Of a stretch of 64,000 bases of DNA, positions 12,839 through 25,563 are shown one piece after another. Source of the DNA: Nissolia schottii (taxonomy: Eukaryota; Streptophyta; Magnoliopsida; Fabales; Fabaceae); assembly GCA_003254905.1 (NCBI GenBank), contig QANU01019792.1, positions 143,272-207,271 on the forward strand. Reading direction: 5' to 3'. A program made the position numbers and the translations under genes. A model generated the notes under the pieces. It saw only the letters and a program-made list of their open reading frames with translations, had not been told where the DNA came from and made no database searches. The stretch's first letter is position 1, and every line of letters begins with the position of its first letter.

Positions 12839-13744
12839 CTCCCCCCTTAAGTTGGAAGATACAGATCAAGAAAACCTAACTTGGAGATAATGGCATTGAA
12901 TTGAGAAGTAGTAACAGGTTTAATGAGTAAATCAACAAGATGAAATTTCCCTTTGACATGAAAGAGCACAATAACACTAGAATTTACTTTCTCACGGATG
13001 AAATGGCAGTCAATTTCGATGTTCTTTGATCTTTCATGGAATAAGGGATTAGTAGCAAGGTGAATAATAACTTGATTGTCACAAAACACCATAGCAGTGT
13101 CTGCGAAAACTCCAAAATCCTTGAGCAATGTGGTGAGCAAAGTAAGCTTACTAGCAATACTAGCAATGGCAGATAGTGCCCTGTATTCGGCCTCTACTGA
13201 AGATTTGGACACAATAACTTGTTTCTTTGATTTCCATGAAATCAAAAAATCACCCAAGAAGACACAAAAACCTGTGGTAGAGCGTCTTGTGTCGGGACAA
13301 CTTCCCTAATTAGCATTTCGCATAGCCTTTTAAATGAAGGGAAGAAGAAGCACTGAAGAACAAACCCCTTCCTGGTGATCCCTTAATGAAACACAACAAG
13401 TTATAAATGGCATTCAAATGAGGAACACGTGGAGCTGCCATAAATTGGCTCAATCTATTTACAATATATATGATCTCAAGCCTATAAATTGTGAGATAGA
13501 TAAGACGACTAATGGGGCGTCAATAGAGGGAGATGTCTTCCAAAAAATCTCCATCTTTAGCATTCAGCTTGAGGTTGGGATCCATTGGTGGTAAAGTTGA
13601 TTTGGAATCTAAGAAACTTGTTTCCTTTAGTAAGGAAAAAGCATATTTGCGTTGAGATAGACATATGCCACTGGGTGATCTCACAATCTCCAAACCTAGA
13701 AAATATTTCAGGTCACCAATAACTTTCAGTTTGAAATATGACTG

Positions 13745-14260
13745 ATAAGTGCCAAATTTACACAATTTTACTTGATGAAATGGCACCCGTTTTCTTAAGT
13801 TTTAAAGAATTATCTAACTGAATTCCCCACTTTTGTAGGATTTATGATATATTCTAAAAGATGGATGCAAGCATATTAATTAAAGAATAATCCCAGAAGA
13901 ATGGAGCAAAGGGCAAAAGAAGGAAAAAGTCATAATCAGGCGAGAGGCCGCTCAGCGGTAACCGAAGGCCGCTCAGCATGGATACGACAATAACCGCTGA
14001 GCGAGGTACCCTGGACCGCTCAGCTGTCGTACCCACCGGAGCCACTTGCAGCTGCTACATTCATGACGCCAGCTAGCGCCGCCCTGTAAAGACGGCGCCA
14101 CACTACAAAGACGGTGTCGCCCTGCAAAGACGGCGCCGCCCTGCAAAGACGGCACCGCCACCACTTTTCAGCCGCCGCATTAATTATGCCAGCCTGTAGC
14201 CGCCGGAAAAGACCAAACCGCTCAGCGAAAGTACCATTATCGCTCAGCGGTGACACCTAA
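13745..14260. repeat. Unclassified GC-rich insert in Copia 2 with CGCTCAGC motifs
   Basis: Sequence unlike its surroundings, beginning near GATAAGTGCCAAATTTACAC. It carries at least six copies of the octamer CGCTCAGC or its complement between 13950 and 14250, plus a 19-bp tandem repeat. Reversed-Copia coding resumes on both sides, so it is an insertion or replacement. The opening resembles LTR starts seen in plant Gypsy elements, but no partner end was found. Confidence 0.5.
14077..14152. repeat. 19-bp GC-rich tandem repeat, four copies
   Basis: Units at 14077, 14096, 14115 and 14134 of the form CGCCGCCCTGCAAAGACGG with one to a few changes each; a fifth partial unit follows. The repeat is strikingly GC-rich in an AT-rich region. 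Confidence 0.9.
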
Positions 14261-14331
14261 TCAAAAGGAATAGGAGATTGAGCCGAGCATACTTCTCTTT
14301 GTTTCTTTCCTTGCAACAACAAAGAATATAC

Positions 14332-16208
14332 AGTAACGACCCAAAAATCGTTACACAAGGGACTAGTTTTTTTATGGAAGCCTCTTAGGAACACTTTAAA
14401 AAAAAACATGCACTTTAACTTTAATTAAAAACAAACAAACTTTCCTTTTCTGAATAAACATAAACTCTTTTACAATGAACATAAATATACATGATAAAAA
14501 TATGCAACTAGTCTGAAGATCCTACCTATATACAATTGGAGCACTCTAGACATGACTTAATTATAAAATAAAATAAGACTAGCATGTCCTATAGGTAGCT
14601 TCACCTCAAGGTGAACTGCTGACTTTTAAATTCTGCTGTTGTTACATTGACTATAAACTCCATGCACTGATACTCCGCTTTGTAACCTATAACTGGAGGG
14701 GGAGGTTGAGGGGTGAGAACTCTGGGAAGAGTCTCAGCGAATGGTTGTCTGCACGGCGACATAAGACACTTCAAAAACATGACATGCAGATGTAATACAT
14801 AATATATAACAAGCACAAACATCTATAATAATAATACTTTACAATAAAAAAACATAATCTTTATTCGAAACGTAATCATTTAATAAGAAGGACATCTAGA
14901 TAGACGGTTCTTAAGCACTACGGTCTTGCTTATGACGCATTACCCAAATATCTAGGCCACGATAGTTGGGGATACACTATTCGAGTCTATAGATTTATGA
15001 TAGTTAGTCTTGACACACTACCCAAGCATCTAGGTCACGATAGCTGGGGATACGCTACTCGAGTCCATAGATCCTTAATAGTTAGTTCTAATACACTACT
15101 GAAGTACCTATGCCACGATAGCTGGGGATACGCTACCCGAGTTCATAGATCCCTGATAGTTAGTCTTGATTCTTACTAAAATAGTGTCAAGGGTCAACGT
15201 AGGTTGTCGCTGACTTACCGTTCTATCCTAGATATAACTTCTATGAAAACAATCGTAAGAGAGGTGCTTCACAATGGACAGCTTAAATACCAAGTTTTGT
15301 CCTAGCCAAAACCTTTCTTTAACATAAATCTTCTCCCACCAGAATCTTTCCTTAATAAAAATATTTTGTTAAAAGTTTCTACTAAGCCTAACCAAACAAT
15401 TCTAAGCATGTGAATATTTATATCACTTAATACTTTATCATACACACGCAACATGACTTATTTAATGTAATAAAATAGGCGGTCCCGTGTAATTCTAAAA
15501 GGTTTCATAACTTTCTAAAATAGTTTCATAAATATTTTCAAAACAATCTACTCCATAAATAAGAAGTCAAATAATTGTAAAGAAATAACTAATTAAATAA
15601 ATATCTAGTTATTTTCATAAATAAGGAAATATTAACTAATAACTTAATGATTTCATAAAAAGAATTCCTAATAATAACTAACTTCATAAATACATAAATA
15701 AAATAAAACACTAAGTTCCACCTCCTAAGATTTTACAAAACATGCATACATAGAATAATTCATAAAATAAAGAAATAACTTTTAAAATAAATACATGGTC
15801 TAAAATAGACTGTGAAAAAAGTCACTCACCTGAAATGGCTGATCGCTAAGGAGCACTGAGTTAAGAGCTCCTGACGCTCTACGTGGAGGCCCTGCTTCCC
15901 CATGAACAGGAAACAAGAGGGAGAAAAAAATAAAAATAACTAGAGCGAAAAGTCTCTCAAAAGTAAGACCTTTCAAGCTCCTGAGTGAATTAGCAACTCT
16001 AAATACTCAAGGGAAGCTTCTATATATAGGGGGAGGAGGAGACATCTTTCTATTGCTACTACCAATGTGGGACTCCAAACAGCGAGCTGCTGCAGCACTC
16101 CCAGCACGTTTCAGCTCCTTTTCCGCTCTGTGTCGTTGCAGCGTGCTTAGGGCGCTACAGCGCACCAAATGTTTCCTCTTATTATTATTTTTTCTAGGGG
16201 TCATCATA
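14332..16208 (-). mobile_element. Solo LTR (about 1.88 kb) inserted in Copia 2 gag
   Basis: Flanked by TATAC on both sides (14327-14331 and 16209-16213), a five-base target duplication. The left end (AGTAACGACCCAAAAATCG) resembles the end of the LTR at 37804 (TGTCACGACCCAAAAA). A minus-strand TATA box (CCCCCTATATATAG, near 16021-16033) fits an LTR promoter. No coding domains are present and no second copy is adjacent, so I call it a solo LTR. Boundaries are uncertain by about three bases. It contains a 78-bp tandem repeat. Confidence 0.6.
14930..15172. repeat. 78-bp tandem repeat, about three copies
   Basis: The phrase GATAGYTGGGGATACRCTAY occurs at 14961, 15039 and 15117, exactly 78 bases apart, within longer matching units (CTAGGCCACGATAG..., GTCTTGACACACTACCCAAG). 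It lies within the solo LTR. Since 78 is a multiple of three it stays open in one frame and gives a spurious short reading frame. Confidence 0.9.
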
Positions 16209-17039
16209 TATACTTTGCTAATCGGGGGAATAGGACCCATCAGCAAGATTTGACCCTAAATATGAGCAAAAGACTTATCAAGTCCCACAAGAAAACCAAT
16301 AACATGTTCCATTCGAAGGAAATCTTGATATGGTTGACTGCCACCACAATTACAAGTAAGAATTGGATGATAGCAACCTAAATCTTCCCATAGAGTCTTG
16401 AATTTAGTGTAATATTGCAAAATTGATAGATTACCTTGATGGAGATCCATCGATGCCTTCTTTAATTGAAAAACTCCTGGTGCATTCCCATGCTGAAATC
16501 TATCCTTGAGATCAGTCCACAATGCCATAGCCGATTCATGAAACATGACTCTTGCTGCAATATCCTTAGATAGAGAATTTAGAATCCAAGAACTCACAAT
16601 ATGAGTAGTAATGGATCCGTCCACAAGACCAAACTTTCGTTTTGCATTGAGAGATAATTTCATGAATCTAGACAATGCGAAGTAATTGTTTTCGGTTAAA
16701 GGCTGTGACACAAGCAACAGGCCTAGATGATCAGAAGAACTAAGAACATATGGGTCGAAGTTGAAATTGGCAACCATTGATGAACGAAGGAAATCACAAG
16801 AGGAAGAATTGATGAAACAAAATCACCTTTTGAAGAACTCAAAGCGATCTTGAAGAACAGAACAAGAACAGTGAATTCTTCGCGAGCGAGAAAAATAATC
16901 TTGAAACCTCAAAGAATCGTTCAAGAATTATGAAATACCTTGAAGATTCTGAAACTTCAAGTGGAATAGAAATGGAGGCGAATCAGAGAATCGAACAGAA
17001 TACGCAGAAGACTTCAAAATTTCTATACTGATACCAACT

Positions 17040-17258
17040 TGCAGTACAATTGTAGAAGAGAGAATGAAAAAACGGATTAATGAAGAATTCATCATTTTCA
17101 CTCATGAGTTCTGTTATATACAAGAGATGTTAGTTGCTCTCACTAACTAACTCTAACAAACCGAGTAACTATCACTAACCACTAACTAACTCTAACTAAC
17201 ACATGCCATAAATAGCACATGGAAGAACAATTAAAGTGCTTTAATTAAAATGTATACA
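17040..17258 (-). repeat. 5' LTR of Copia 2
   Basis: On the + strand it runs from TGCAGTACAATTG to GTATACA, so it has TG...CA ends. The part from 17105 onward is a direct repeat of 12684-12830. It lies immediately beside the tRNA-Met-like primer-binding site at 17030. Confidence 0.8.
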
Positions 17259-17984
17259 ATCAGACCCTGAGAAAAATTGTCACTAACACAAGAAACCAAA
17301 CACGCCAAAAAACAATCTCCTGCCAAAGTGACCCAAACGTATTTGTTTCTACTTAAAGTTCATTACCAAAATGTCACCATTTGATTTGATTATGAATTTA
17401 CTAAACAGTAATGAACAGGTGTGGAGAAATTATTGCACGGTTATTGGTGCACCAAAGTAAATTGTGCTCTATAGAGCGACATTTTAGTTAGTAGTATGAA
17501 TCACACTTTTATCTGAAATTTCGTAATATTATTATCGGGTAAAATTTAATTCACTTGATGCTAATTGACCATTCAGTGATTTTAGGTGAGGTGTGCATGA
17601 TTAGTCTCGTGGTAATGACTATGGGAAACCTTGGGTCCACTGTACTTGTGGTACGTTTGTGATCGTTTGAACTCCTCAATCGCACATTGAATGAAATATA
17701 TTTTTTGCTAAACATTGAATGAAATATAAGACCTAAGATGTTGACCCAAAGATGTTATGGAAAAAAGATGTTTGGTAGACATAACTTATAAACATTTTTA
17801 TTCTTTTATTCACTTTTATGAATGACACTTGATTTTTATTCATTCATATTTTACCCCTTAAAAATGTCAAATGTCATTTATGGAAGTGAGTAGAAGGATA
17901 GGTAGATTAATAAGTTATATCTCTCCGACATTACTTTGCTAAGGAATATGACTAGGAGTATCGAAGATGTTGGCCAAAAGATAT
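17259..17984. other. Intergenic, no gene seen
   Basis: AT-rich DNA to the right of Copia 2. It contains the second copy (17586-17655) of the block found 3' of FAR A at 6066-6136. Nothing else is recognisable. Confidence 0.5.
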
Positions 17985-20130
17985 TTACAAAAATAATTAT
18001 AAACTTTGTTTTTGATGAATAAGACACGACTTTTACCTATGAGAAATGATCATTAATCTAAGAAATCATTTTTAGTTAAAAAGAGAAGGTCTTAGATTAC
18101 GAAAATTGCTATCTACCAAAAATCATTTTTGAGTAAAAATTCAAGGCTATAACCTACGAAAAATGCATGTTGACGATAAACTTTATTTTTTGACGAATAA
18201 TACATGACTATAACCTATGAGAAATGATCATTAATCAAAGAAGTTGTTTTTAGTGAAAAAGAAAAGGTCTTAGGCTACGAAAATTGCAATTTACCGAAAA
18301 TCATTTTTGAGTAAAAATTCAAGGCTTATAGCCTACAAAAAATGCATATTAATGATAAACTTTGTTTATGATGAATAAGACATGACAATAACCTATGAAA
18401 GATTATCATTAATCTAAGAAGTCAATTTTAGTGAAAAAATGAAGGTCAAAGGCTATGGAAATTGCAATTTACCAAAAATCATTTTTGAATGAAAATCTAA
18501 AGCTTATTGCCTACGAAAAATGCATATTTTCAATAAACTTTGTTTTCATGAAAAAGACATGGTTATAGCCTATGAAAGATGGTCATTAATCTATAAAGTC
18601 ATGTTTAGTGAAAAATAGAAGGTATGAACTACAAAAATTGCATCTTCCCAAAAATCATTTTTCAGTGAAAATCCAACACACATTAATGATAAAGTTTATT
18701 TTTAACAAAGAAGACAAGGCTATAATCTATAAAAATGGTCATTAATCTAAGAAGTTGTATTTAGTGAAATAGAGAAGGTTAGAGGTACGAAAATTGCAAT
18801 TTGCTGAAAATCATTTTTGATTGAAAATCTCAGGCTATGAAAAAAGCATATTAGTGATAAACAATTTTTTTGACGGATAAGACATGACAATAATCTATGA
18901 AAAATGATATTTAATCTAAGATGTCTTTTTTAGTGAAAAATATAATGTCATAGGGTATGAATATTGTAATTTACCAAAAATCATTTTTGAGTGAAAACTC
19001 AAGGCTTATAGCTTACGAAAAATGCTTTTAAAGATAAACTTTGTTTATGACGAATAAGACATGGCTTTAGACTTTTAAAAATGGTTATTAATGTAAGAAA
19101 TCATTTTTAGTGAAAAAGAGAAGGACAAAGGTTAGCGAAATTGCAATTTGCCAAAAATTATTTTTGAGTGAAAATTCAATGTTATAGCCTACGAAAAATG
19201 CATATAAATGATAAACTTTGTTTTTGACAAAAAATACATGACAATAGGCTATGAAAAATGATCATTAATCTACGAAGTCATTTTTAGTAAGAAAGAGAAA
19301 GTCATATGCAACGAAAATTGTAATTTACTGAAAATAATTTTTGTGTGAAAATCCTAGGTTATAGCTTGCGAAAAATGCATATTAATGATAAACTTTGTTT
19401 TGGACGAATAAGACATTACTATAGCCTATGCAAGATTATCATTAATCTAAGAAGTCATTTTTAATGAAAAATAGCAGGTTTGGGCTGCGAAAAAAGCATC
19501 TTATTGAAAATCATTTTTAAGTGAAAATCCAATGCTCTACTGCATATTAATGATAAAGTTTATTTTTAAAGAAGAAGATCGAGGTCATATGCAACAAAAA
19601 TTGCAATTTATCAAAAATCATTTTTGAATGAAAATCTAAAGTTATAGCCTATGAAAAATCCATATTAAAAATAATTTTTGTTTTGACGAATAAGACATGG
19701 CTATATAGCCTATGAAATATGGTCATTAATCTAAGAAGTCATTTTTAGTAAAAAAGAGAAGGTCAAAGGCTACAAAAATTGCAATTTACCGAAAAGCATT
19801 TTTGAGTAAAAATCCAAGACTATATAACCTACAAAAAAATGCATATTATTGTTAAACTTTATTTTTCACAAAAAAGACATGGTTGTAGCCTATGAAACAT
19901 GATCATTAATTTATGAAGTCGTTTTTAGTGAAAAAAAGAAGGCATGGGCTACGCAAATTGCATCTTACAAAAAAATCATTTTTAAAGAAACTCCAATGAT
20001 AAGCTTTGTTTTTTACGAATAAGACAAGGCTACCAATGAAAAATGATCATTAATTTAAGAAGTTGTATTTAGTGAAATAGAGGAGGTCATATACTGCAAT
20101 TTACTGAATATTACTTTTAAGTGAAAAATC
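17985..20130. repeat. Tandem array, about 12 diverged units of ~177 bp, each of three ~59-bp subunits
   Basis: A motif GATAAACTTTGTTTTTGACG recurs with spacing mostly 157-181 bases (near 18001, 18176, 18355, 18534, 18691, 18857, 19035, 19209, 19389, 19551, 19851 and 20001). Each unit has three related subunits of 57-60 bases, all starting TAGCCTAYGAAAAATG or TAGGCTACGAAAATTG: one continues ATCATTAATCTAAGAAGTCA, one continues CAATTTACCGAAAATCATTT, one continues CATATTAATGATAAACTTTG. Units differ considerably and some are shortened (about 119-150 bases). No coding capacity. Confidence 0.92.
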
Positions 20131-22270
20131 CAATTTTAGGTGTGGGTTTTGTTTTTGGATGGTCATCTCTGTTTGGTGTATTACTTGTTTAGGTGTCTTA
20201 GGTGTACATGGAATGGATGTACATGGGGTTGTGTAGACTCTAAAGCAGTAATTCTCATTTTGTTTTGTTTGTGTGTTTGATAATATTTGTTTCTCTATTT
20301 TGTAATATTTGTTTCTGAGACTAAGAAAGAGTGAGTGCACGCATTTCATTTGAGAGTGTGAATGGGGAGAATGAGGAGTATAAGAGAGTGTGTGACAATT
20401 ACTTTTCGCTATTTAATTTGGTGTGAGTCCAGTTTTATTTTGTTTCGTATTTAATAATGTTTGTGTTTCGATTTTGTAAAATTTGTGTCTCTATTATTTT
20501 TGTGGCCATCTCTATGTATATCATACCAAGATATACATTGATTATACATTGAACATTTTTTAGTTATACAATTAACATTACTAGACTTAATTAGAGCATA
20601 AGTGATGCGGAACACGAAGGATATAAAGATCCCAAAATTCCAACACATATTTTGATTCGAAACAAAGAATAGGATAAGTGCCCTCCCTACCATACCTCCA
20701 AGGAACTTGTCCTTAGAAATGTAGATAATTGGTATAAAGAGGATTCTTAACTCATGTATATGCATGACACAACAAGAACGAGGAATACCAAATGTTGAAC
20801 GCCACAATGGAGTTATCCATTGATAAGTTCCTCATGTTCATTGAAGAACAAGAAGAAGAGAAAACTCACATTTTATTCTTAAAAATACTCTTCTTATTTC
20901 TCACCGAAGGAAGGTTTTATAACCCTCTTACATTTCAAATTTAACAAAAAATAAAACAAAAGATAAATCTAATTTAAACTAAAAATGACTCTAACAAAAG
21001 ATAAGCCCTATAACAATAAACTTAAGATTGAGCTAATAAAATAAAATTTAAATACTCTAAATATTTAAAATAAATAAACAAAACACAATTAAAATAAAAT
21101 AATGGCCCAACAAATGTTGAAATCTCCATCTTATTCTTTAGTGATGTAATGTGTAATTTATTTATTATTATTTTTTATCCCTTGTGCACATATCAATAAG
21201 ACTAACACATGTTGTTCGCTAGGCCAGGTCAAACAAAAATTATGAACTTTCGGTAGTAAATGGAATTATAAAGTCAGCAACCAAATATTTTATCCAAGAC
21301 GTAATGACAAATTATAAAACAATCATTCGCCTCCCCTATAACCAGCCTCAAAAGCTAAAGAAAAAAAACTAGCTAGGAATGCCAATGAAAATAGATAAAA
21401 CCTGGCGGGATAACATGGTCATGTTTGACTAATTAAGGCATAGATACTGTGTGTCTGTGCCTTTATAGTTGTTGTGGGAGTGGAAAAAAGTGGAACTGTG
21501 ATTATGGAAAGAAGAGGAAGGGGAGTGGAAACAACATTTTATGTGGTTTGGGGAACTGTTATGGTATGCCTTCCTGATTTTCTTCTGTTATTTTAATAAA
21601 ATTGTCTCTACTTATAAAAATAAATGTTTTATATTTGTTGCGATTTCCTTTGATTGTGGGATTTGTTATACTGTTTGTAGCTGCCTAATTTAGTGCTGTT
21701 GTGCACTTTTCCCCCCATTTTTTGGCTAGAGATTTAACTATAAAAAGAAAATTGTTTGTTATTTTTAAAATAGTTTTAATCAAATCTATTTTCGATAACT
21801 TATAACATCTTTTTGTACAAAACAAAAATTATAACATCTTCGGTGATAAGTAACTGATAATTGATTATAATTACTTACTATTTTATTTACAAAAAAAAAT
21901 TATTGTTACAAAAAAAAAGTTTTTTGAAGTATGATCGCGTTGGTTTATTTCATTTCTTTAAATGTTTTTACCAAATTCACCTCATCAATCCCATTAAATA
22001 AATGTTTATATATTATTAAATTATTCTTCCATTTCATATAATACTCCTTTTATCTTAAAAAAATAAAATACTCCTTCCATTTGCACTAGGATTTTAAAAA
22101 GTAATTAATAATCTTGAAATTTTATAGATAAAAAAAATATTTAAGAAAAAGACTACTAAACTATCTTTTATTTTATTGGACCACTATTAATCATTTCCCC
22201 ACTAACACAATACTTACTGCTTAAACATAATTCATGAAAATAAGGATAAAATGGGAGGAGTAAAAATGTA
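20131..22270. other. AT-rich intergenic region, no gene seen
   Basis: No supported coding region. A minus-strand open stretch at 20451-20807 shows no recognisable domain. The segment 20820-21120 (repeated AATAAAATAAA-like tracts) looks like decayed repeat DNA. Nothing else is identified. Confidence 0.45.
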
Positions 22271-22308
22271 TTTCTTAGTTACGTTAGGGGATAAATAACC
22301 TGTGGTAT

Positions 22309-22727
22309 TTTTACGAAGAAGCACATGACAGAGGTACACAAGGGAGAGGCACGTGAGTTTGTTGGACCACCACACCACGTGTCATTGGATTCGCAAGGCC
22401 AGGAAAGGAGGAAAAATTCTTGGATCAGGGGCACTCATAATAGGTGGTAAATATTATGCTACCAACAAAAATAAAGCATGGAAAATGCATGACTCTCTTC
22501 CCTCTGTTTTCTCTCTTCCTCTGGTAGTGCAATTCTTTCCTTATCCCATATTCTCAAATATTCTTCCCATGCTGCAGGTGAGATACCTAAACCTGGTCCA
22601 GACATTCTAATATGTACTTCCTATTATTTTTACCTATGTGCACACTATCTGAATTCTACCGGTGCTGATATCAATATAGAACTCCCTTCAATTCCAAAAT
22701 TTCCCTTAAGCTTTCATACTTGTTACA
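22309..22727 (+). repeat. 5' LTR of Gypsy 2
   Basis: Direct repeat of 26171-26602, sharing GAGAGGCACGTGAGTTTGTT. It ends CATACTTGTTACA, followed by TTGGTGCTCGCATG at the primer-binding position. Confidence 0.92.
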
Positions 22728-25563
22728 TTGGTGCTCGCATGTGGACGATGGCTGTCGAGCTCACCAAACACGAGGTTGAGTTGCAACGTTTGATGGACCT
22801 ACTGGCTCTGGGATCAAGAACAACGCGCTCACTCCAATGAGGTTGCCTATGACGCCAACGCTCAGTTAGATCGTCTTCAACAACTGGTGGAAACTTTGGC
22901 ACACCATTCCACCTCCGCCCAAGGCGGACAGAACTCAACGTGGTTTGGAATATTAAGCTGGACTTTCCTAAATTTAATGGCTCTGAGGTTCTAGAGTGGA
23001 TATTCAAAGCGGAATAGTTTATCGATTATTATGGCACGCCTGATGAAGACCGCATCACTATATATAGCTGCGGTTCACTGGTTCCAAATGGTGCAATGCA
23101 CAGACCCTTTCCTCCCAGCAAGCCGACTCCAATCCGTTACATGAGCGCAGAATAGTTCTCCCCCATACATCACTGCCCCAACCATCAAGTCCTCCTTCTT
23201 CAAGCCAGCGAAACCTCTAAACTCTTCGATTACCCCTGTCCAGAGTCCCAAACCATCATGCATGCATCTTTCCTTGCATGCCCTCCAAGGTGGCCTCAGT
23301 GCGGGCACGATCAAGGTTCTTTCTAGCCACTATCCACGACACTCTCGTTCAAGTCCTTATTGATGGAGGCAATAGTGACAATTTTTTGCATCCACAGCTG
23401 GCCGAGTTCCTCAAGCCATTACGTGTCATGGTTGGTGATGGATCTCGTCTACAGGCAGAAGGCCTTGTTCGTGAACTCAATCTACTTATACAAGGGCTCC
23501 GTCTCCGACTTCCTACGTTCTTATTACCGGCTGTAGGGGTTGATGTGATTCTTGGCGCAGCTTGGCTAGGTTCCATTGGGCCTCATATTCACAACTACAA
23601 GGCCCGCAACATCCAATTTAGTCATGACGTGTTGCAAGGGCAGCTTCCTCAAGCACCTTCGCCTGCCCAATTACGTACACCAATTGTAGCGATTCTCAAA
23701 CGTATCATGGTCATTACAAGTGGTTGGTCATGTCATTCTGATTAACCAATGCACCGGCAACCTTCCAAAGCCTCATGAATTAGGTATTCGGTGGGCTCCT
23801 CCGCAAGTTTGTACGTCCTGTTTGTTTTTAATGACATTCTGGTTTATAGTCCAGCATGGCTCACCCACCTCCAACACCTCAAAACAGTGTTAAAAATTCT
23901 ACACCAAGAGAATTATATGCTAAGATGTCTAAGTGCTTCTTCAGTGTTAGTGAGATCAATTATTTGGGCATACCATTTCTTTAGAAGGGGTTAAGGACAA
24001 GTTATTGGCAGTGATTGATTGCCGCGGCTTCTTAGGCTTCACCGGATACTATTAGAAATTCGTCCGACATTATGCTTCCATAGCTGCCCTTTTAACGGAC
24101 TTAACCAAGAAGGATTCGTACTCTTGGGGCCTGCGGCAGAAAAGGCCTTTGAGACTCTAAAGACGGCTTTGACCACAGCTTCACTTCTTCGCCTTCCTAA
24201 TCTCTCACTGCCCTTCACATTAGAAATAGATGCTTCTGGTTTTGGCATTGGTGCCATTCTCATGCAAGACAACCACCCCGCTGCTTATTTTTTTGAAGTA
24301 TGACTTTGAGGTGCATTATAAACTAGGCAAAGAAAACATTGCCGCTGATTCTCTTTTACACAACATTGTGTTGGCCCTCTCCTCCGTTGAACCGGTTTGG
24401 CTACAAAGGATTATTGATGGCATCCAATCCTCTCATCATTAGAGAGAGATTTATGAGGACACCAGGACACAGGTAGCAAGGAAGACCCATTTTAAGGTTG
24501 CCAATGGTCTGTTGTATTGGAAGCACCGTGTTGTAGTAGTACCCGATGATCCTTCCTTTCCTAGCATAGCTCCATTCTTCAAGAATTTCATGATTCTAAA
24601 ACGGGAGGCCACTCGAGCATGGCTCGCACAACGGCTCGGGTGTGTTGTAATTTCTATTGGCCGAACATGCATCATGACGTCAAACAGTATGTGCAGCAAT
24701 GCACCCTTTGTCAGCAAACCAAAACGGACCCCACTCCTCCTTCGGGGTTACTTCAACCGCTTCCCATACCCAGTCAGATTTGGGTTGGGAGGATATTGCC
24801 ATGGACTTCATCACGGGGTTACCACCCTCTCACGACTATACAGTTATCATGGCTGTGGTTGACCGCCTCTCTAAATTCGGCCATTTCATTCCCCTCCGTA
24901 AGGACTTTGACAGCAAACAAGTGGCAGAAGCATTCATTGGCAATGTGGTGAAACTCTATGGTATCCCTAAGACCATCATCTCTGACCATGATTGAGTGTT
25001 CTTGAGTAATTTATGGAAGCATCTAAGGAAGTCCCAAGGCACAACTCTAGCCATGAGCTCCGCTTATCATCCTCAGACCGACGGGCGGAGTGAAATCTTG
25101 AATAAAACATTAGAGATGTATCTTCGACGTTTTTCTTATGACAACCCCAAGGCTTGGTACACTCTGCTGCCGTGGGCCCAATATTGGTATAAAATATCGT
25201 GGCATCATAGCATTGGCACTACGCCATTCAATGTTGTGTATGGGAGAGACCCCCCCAGCTATCACCCATTATCAGGTGTCCACCACGGATACGACATAGG
25301 TGCAACAGCAACTTTAGCAGCGGGATGCTTTGTTAGATGCCCTCAAATTGCATTTAGGAAAAGCTCAAAATTATATGAAACAACAAGCGGATAGGAAATG
25401 CCGGGATATACAATTTTAGGAAGGAGACTTAGTCCTGGTGAAACTGCAACCATGCCGGCAGCAATCTATGGCGTTATGGCTTCATTACAAGTTGTCACGC
25501 AGGTTCTTTAGTCCTTTTAAGGTTCTCAAACGCATTGGTTCTATTGCTTATCACCTACAGTTG

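Larger units (their letters stand above)
12675..17258 (-). mobile_element. Reversed Copia LTR retrotransposon with nested insertions (Copia 2)
   Basis: Fossil Copia element on the minus strand. Right to left: 5' LTR 17040-17258; primer-binding site (minus strand TTGGTATCAG, near 17030); gag of the UBN2 type (about 16215-16777, including a PIPPISKVY block); two inserted segments (14332-16208 and about 13745-14260); end of reverse transcriptase (about 13530-13780, GDLKYFLGLE on the minus strand); RNase H (about 12847-13257, SKSSVEAEYRAL); polypurine tract near 12841-12848; 3' LTR, which is cut at its left end by Gypsy 1. Clearly broken; the middle of pol is not recognisable. The nested insertions make it older than Gypsy 1 and the solo LTR. 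Confidence 0.88.

Noticed and set aside
14930-15172. CRISPR-like direct repeats
   Set aside because: Repeats are contiguous 78-base units without variable spacers, in plant nuclear DNA.
14997-15179. Short frame with repeated HDSWGYATRVHRSLIVS
   Set aside because: It is the 78-bp tandem repeat read in frame inside a solo LTR; no start context or partner exon.
17985-20130. Centromeric satellite
   Set aside because: Unit length fits, but the block is only about 2 kb, highly diverged and set in a gene cluster, so calling it centromere is not justified.
20451-20807. 118-codon minus-strand open frame
   Set aside because: No recognisable domain, odd cysteine/isoleucine-rich composition, and surrounding DNA looks like decayed repeat.
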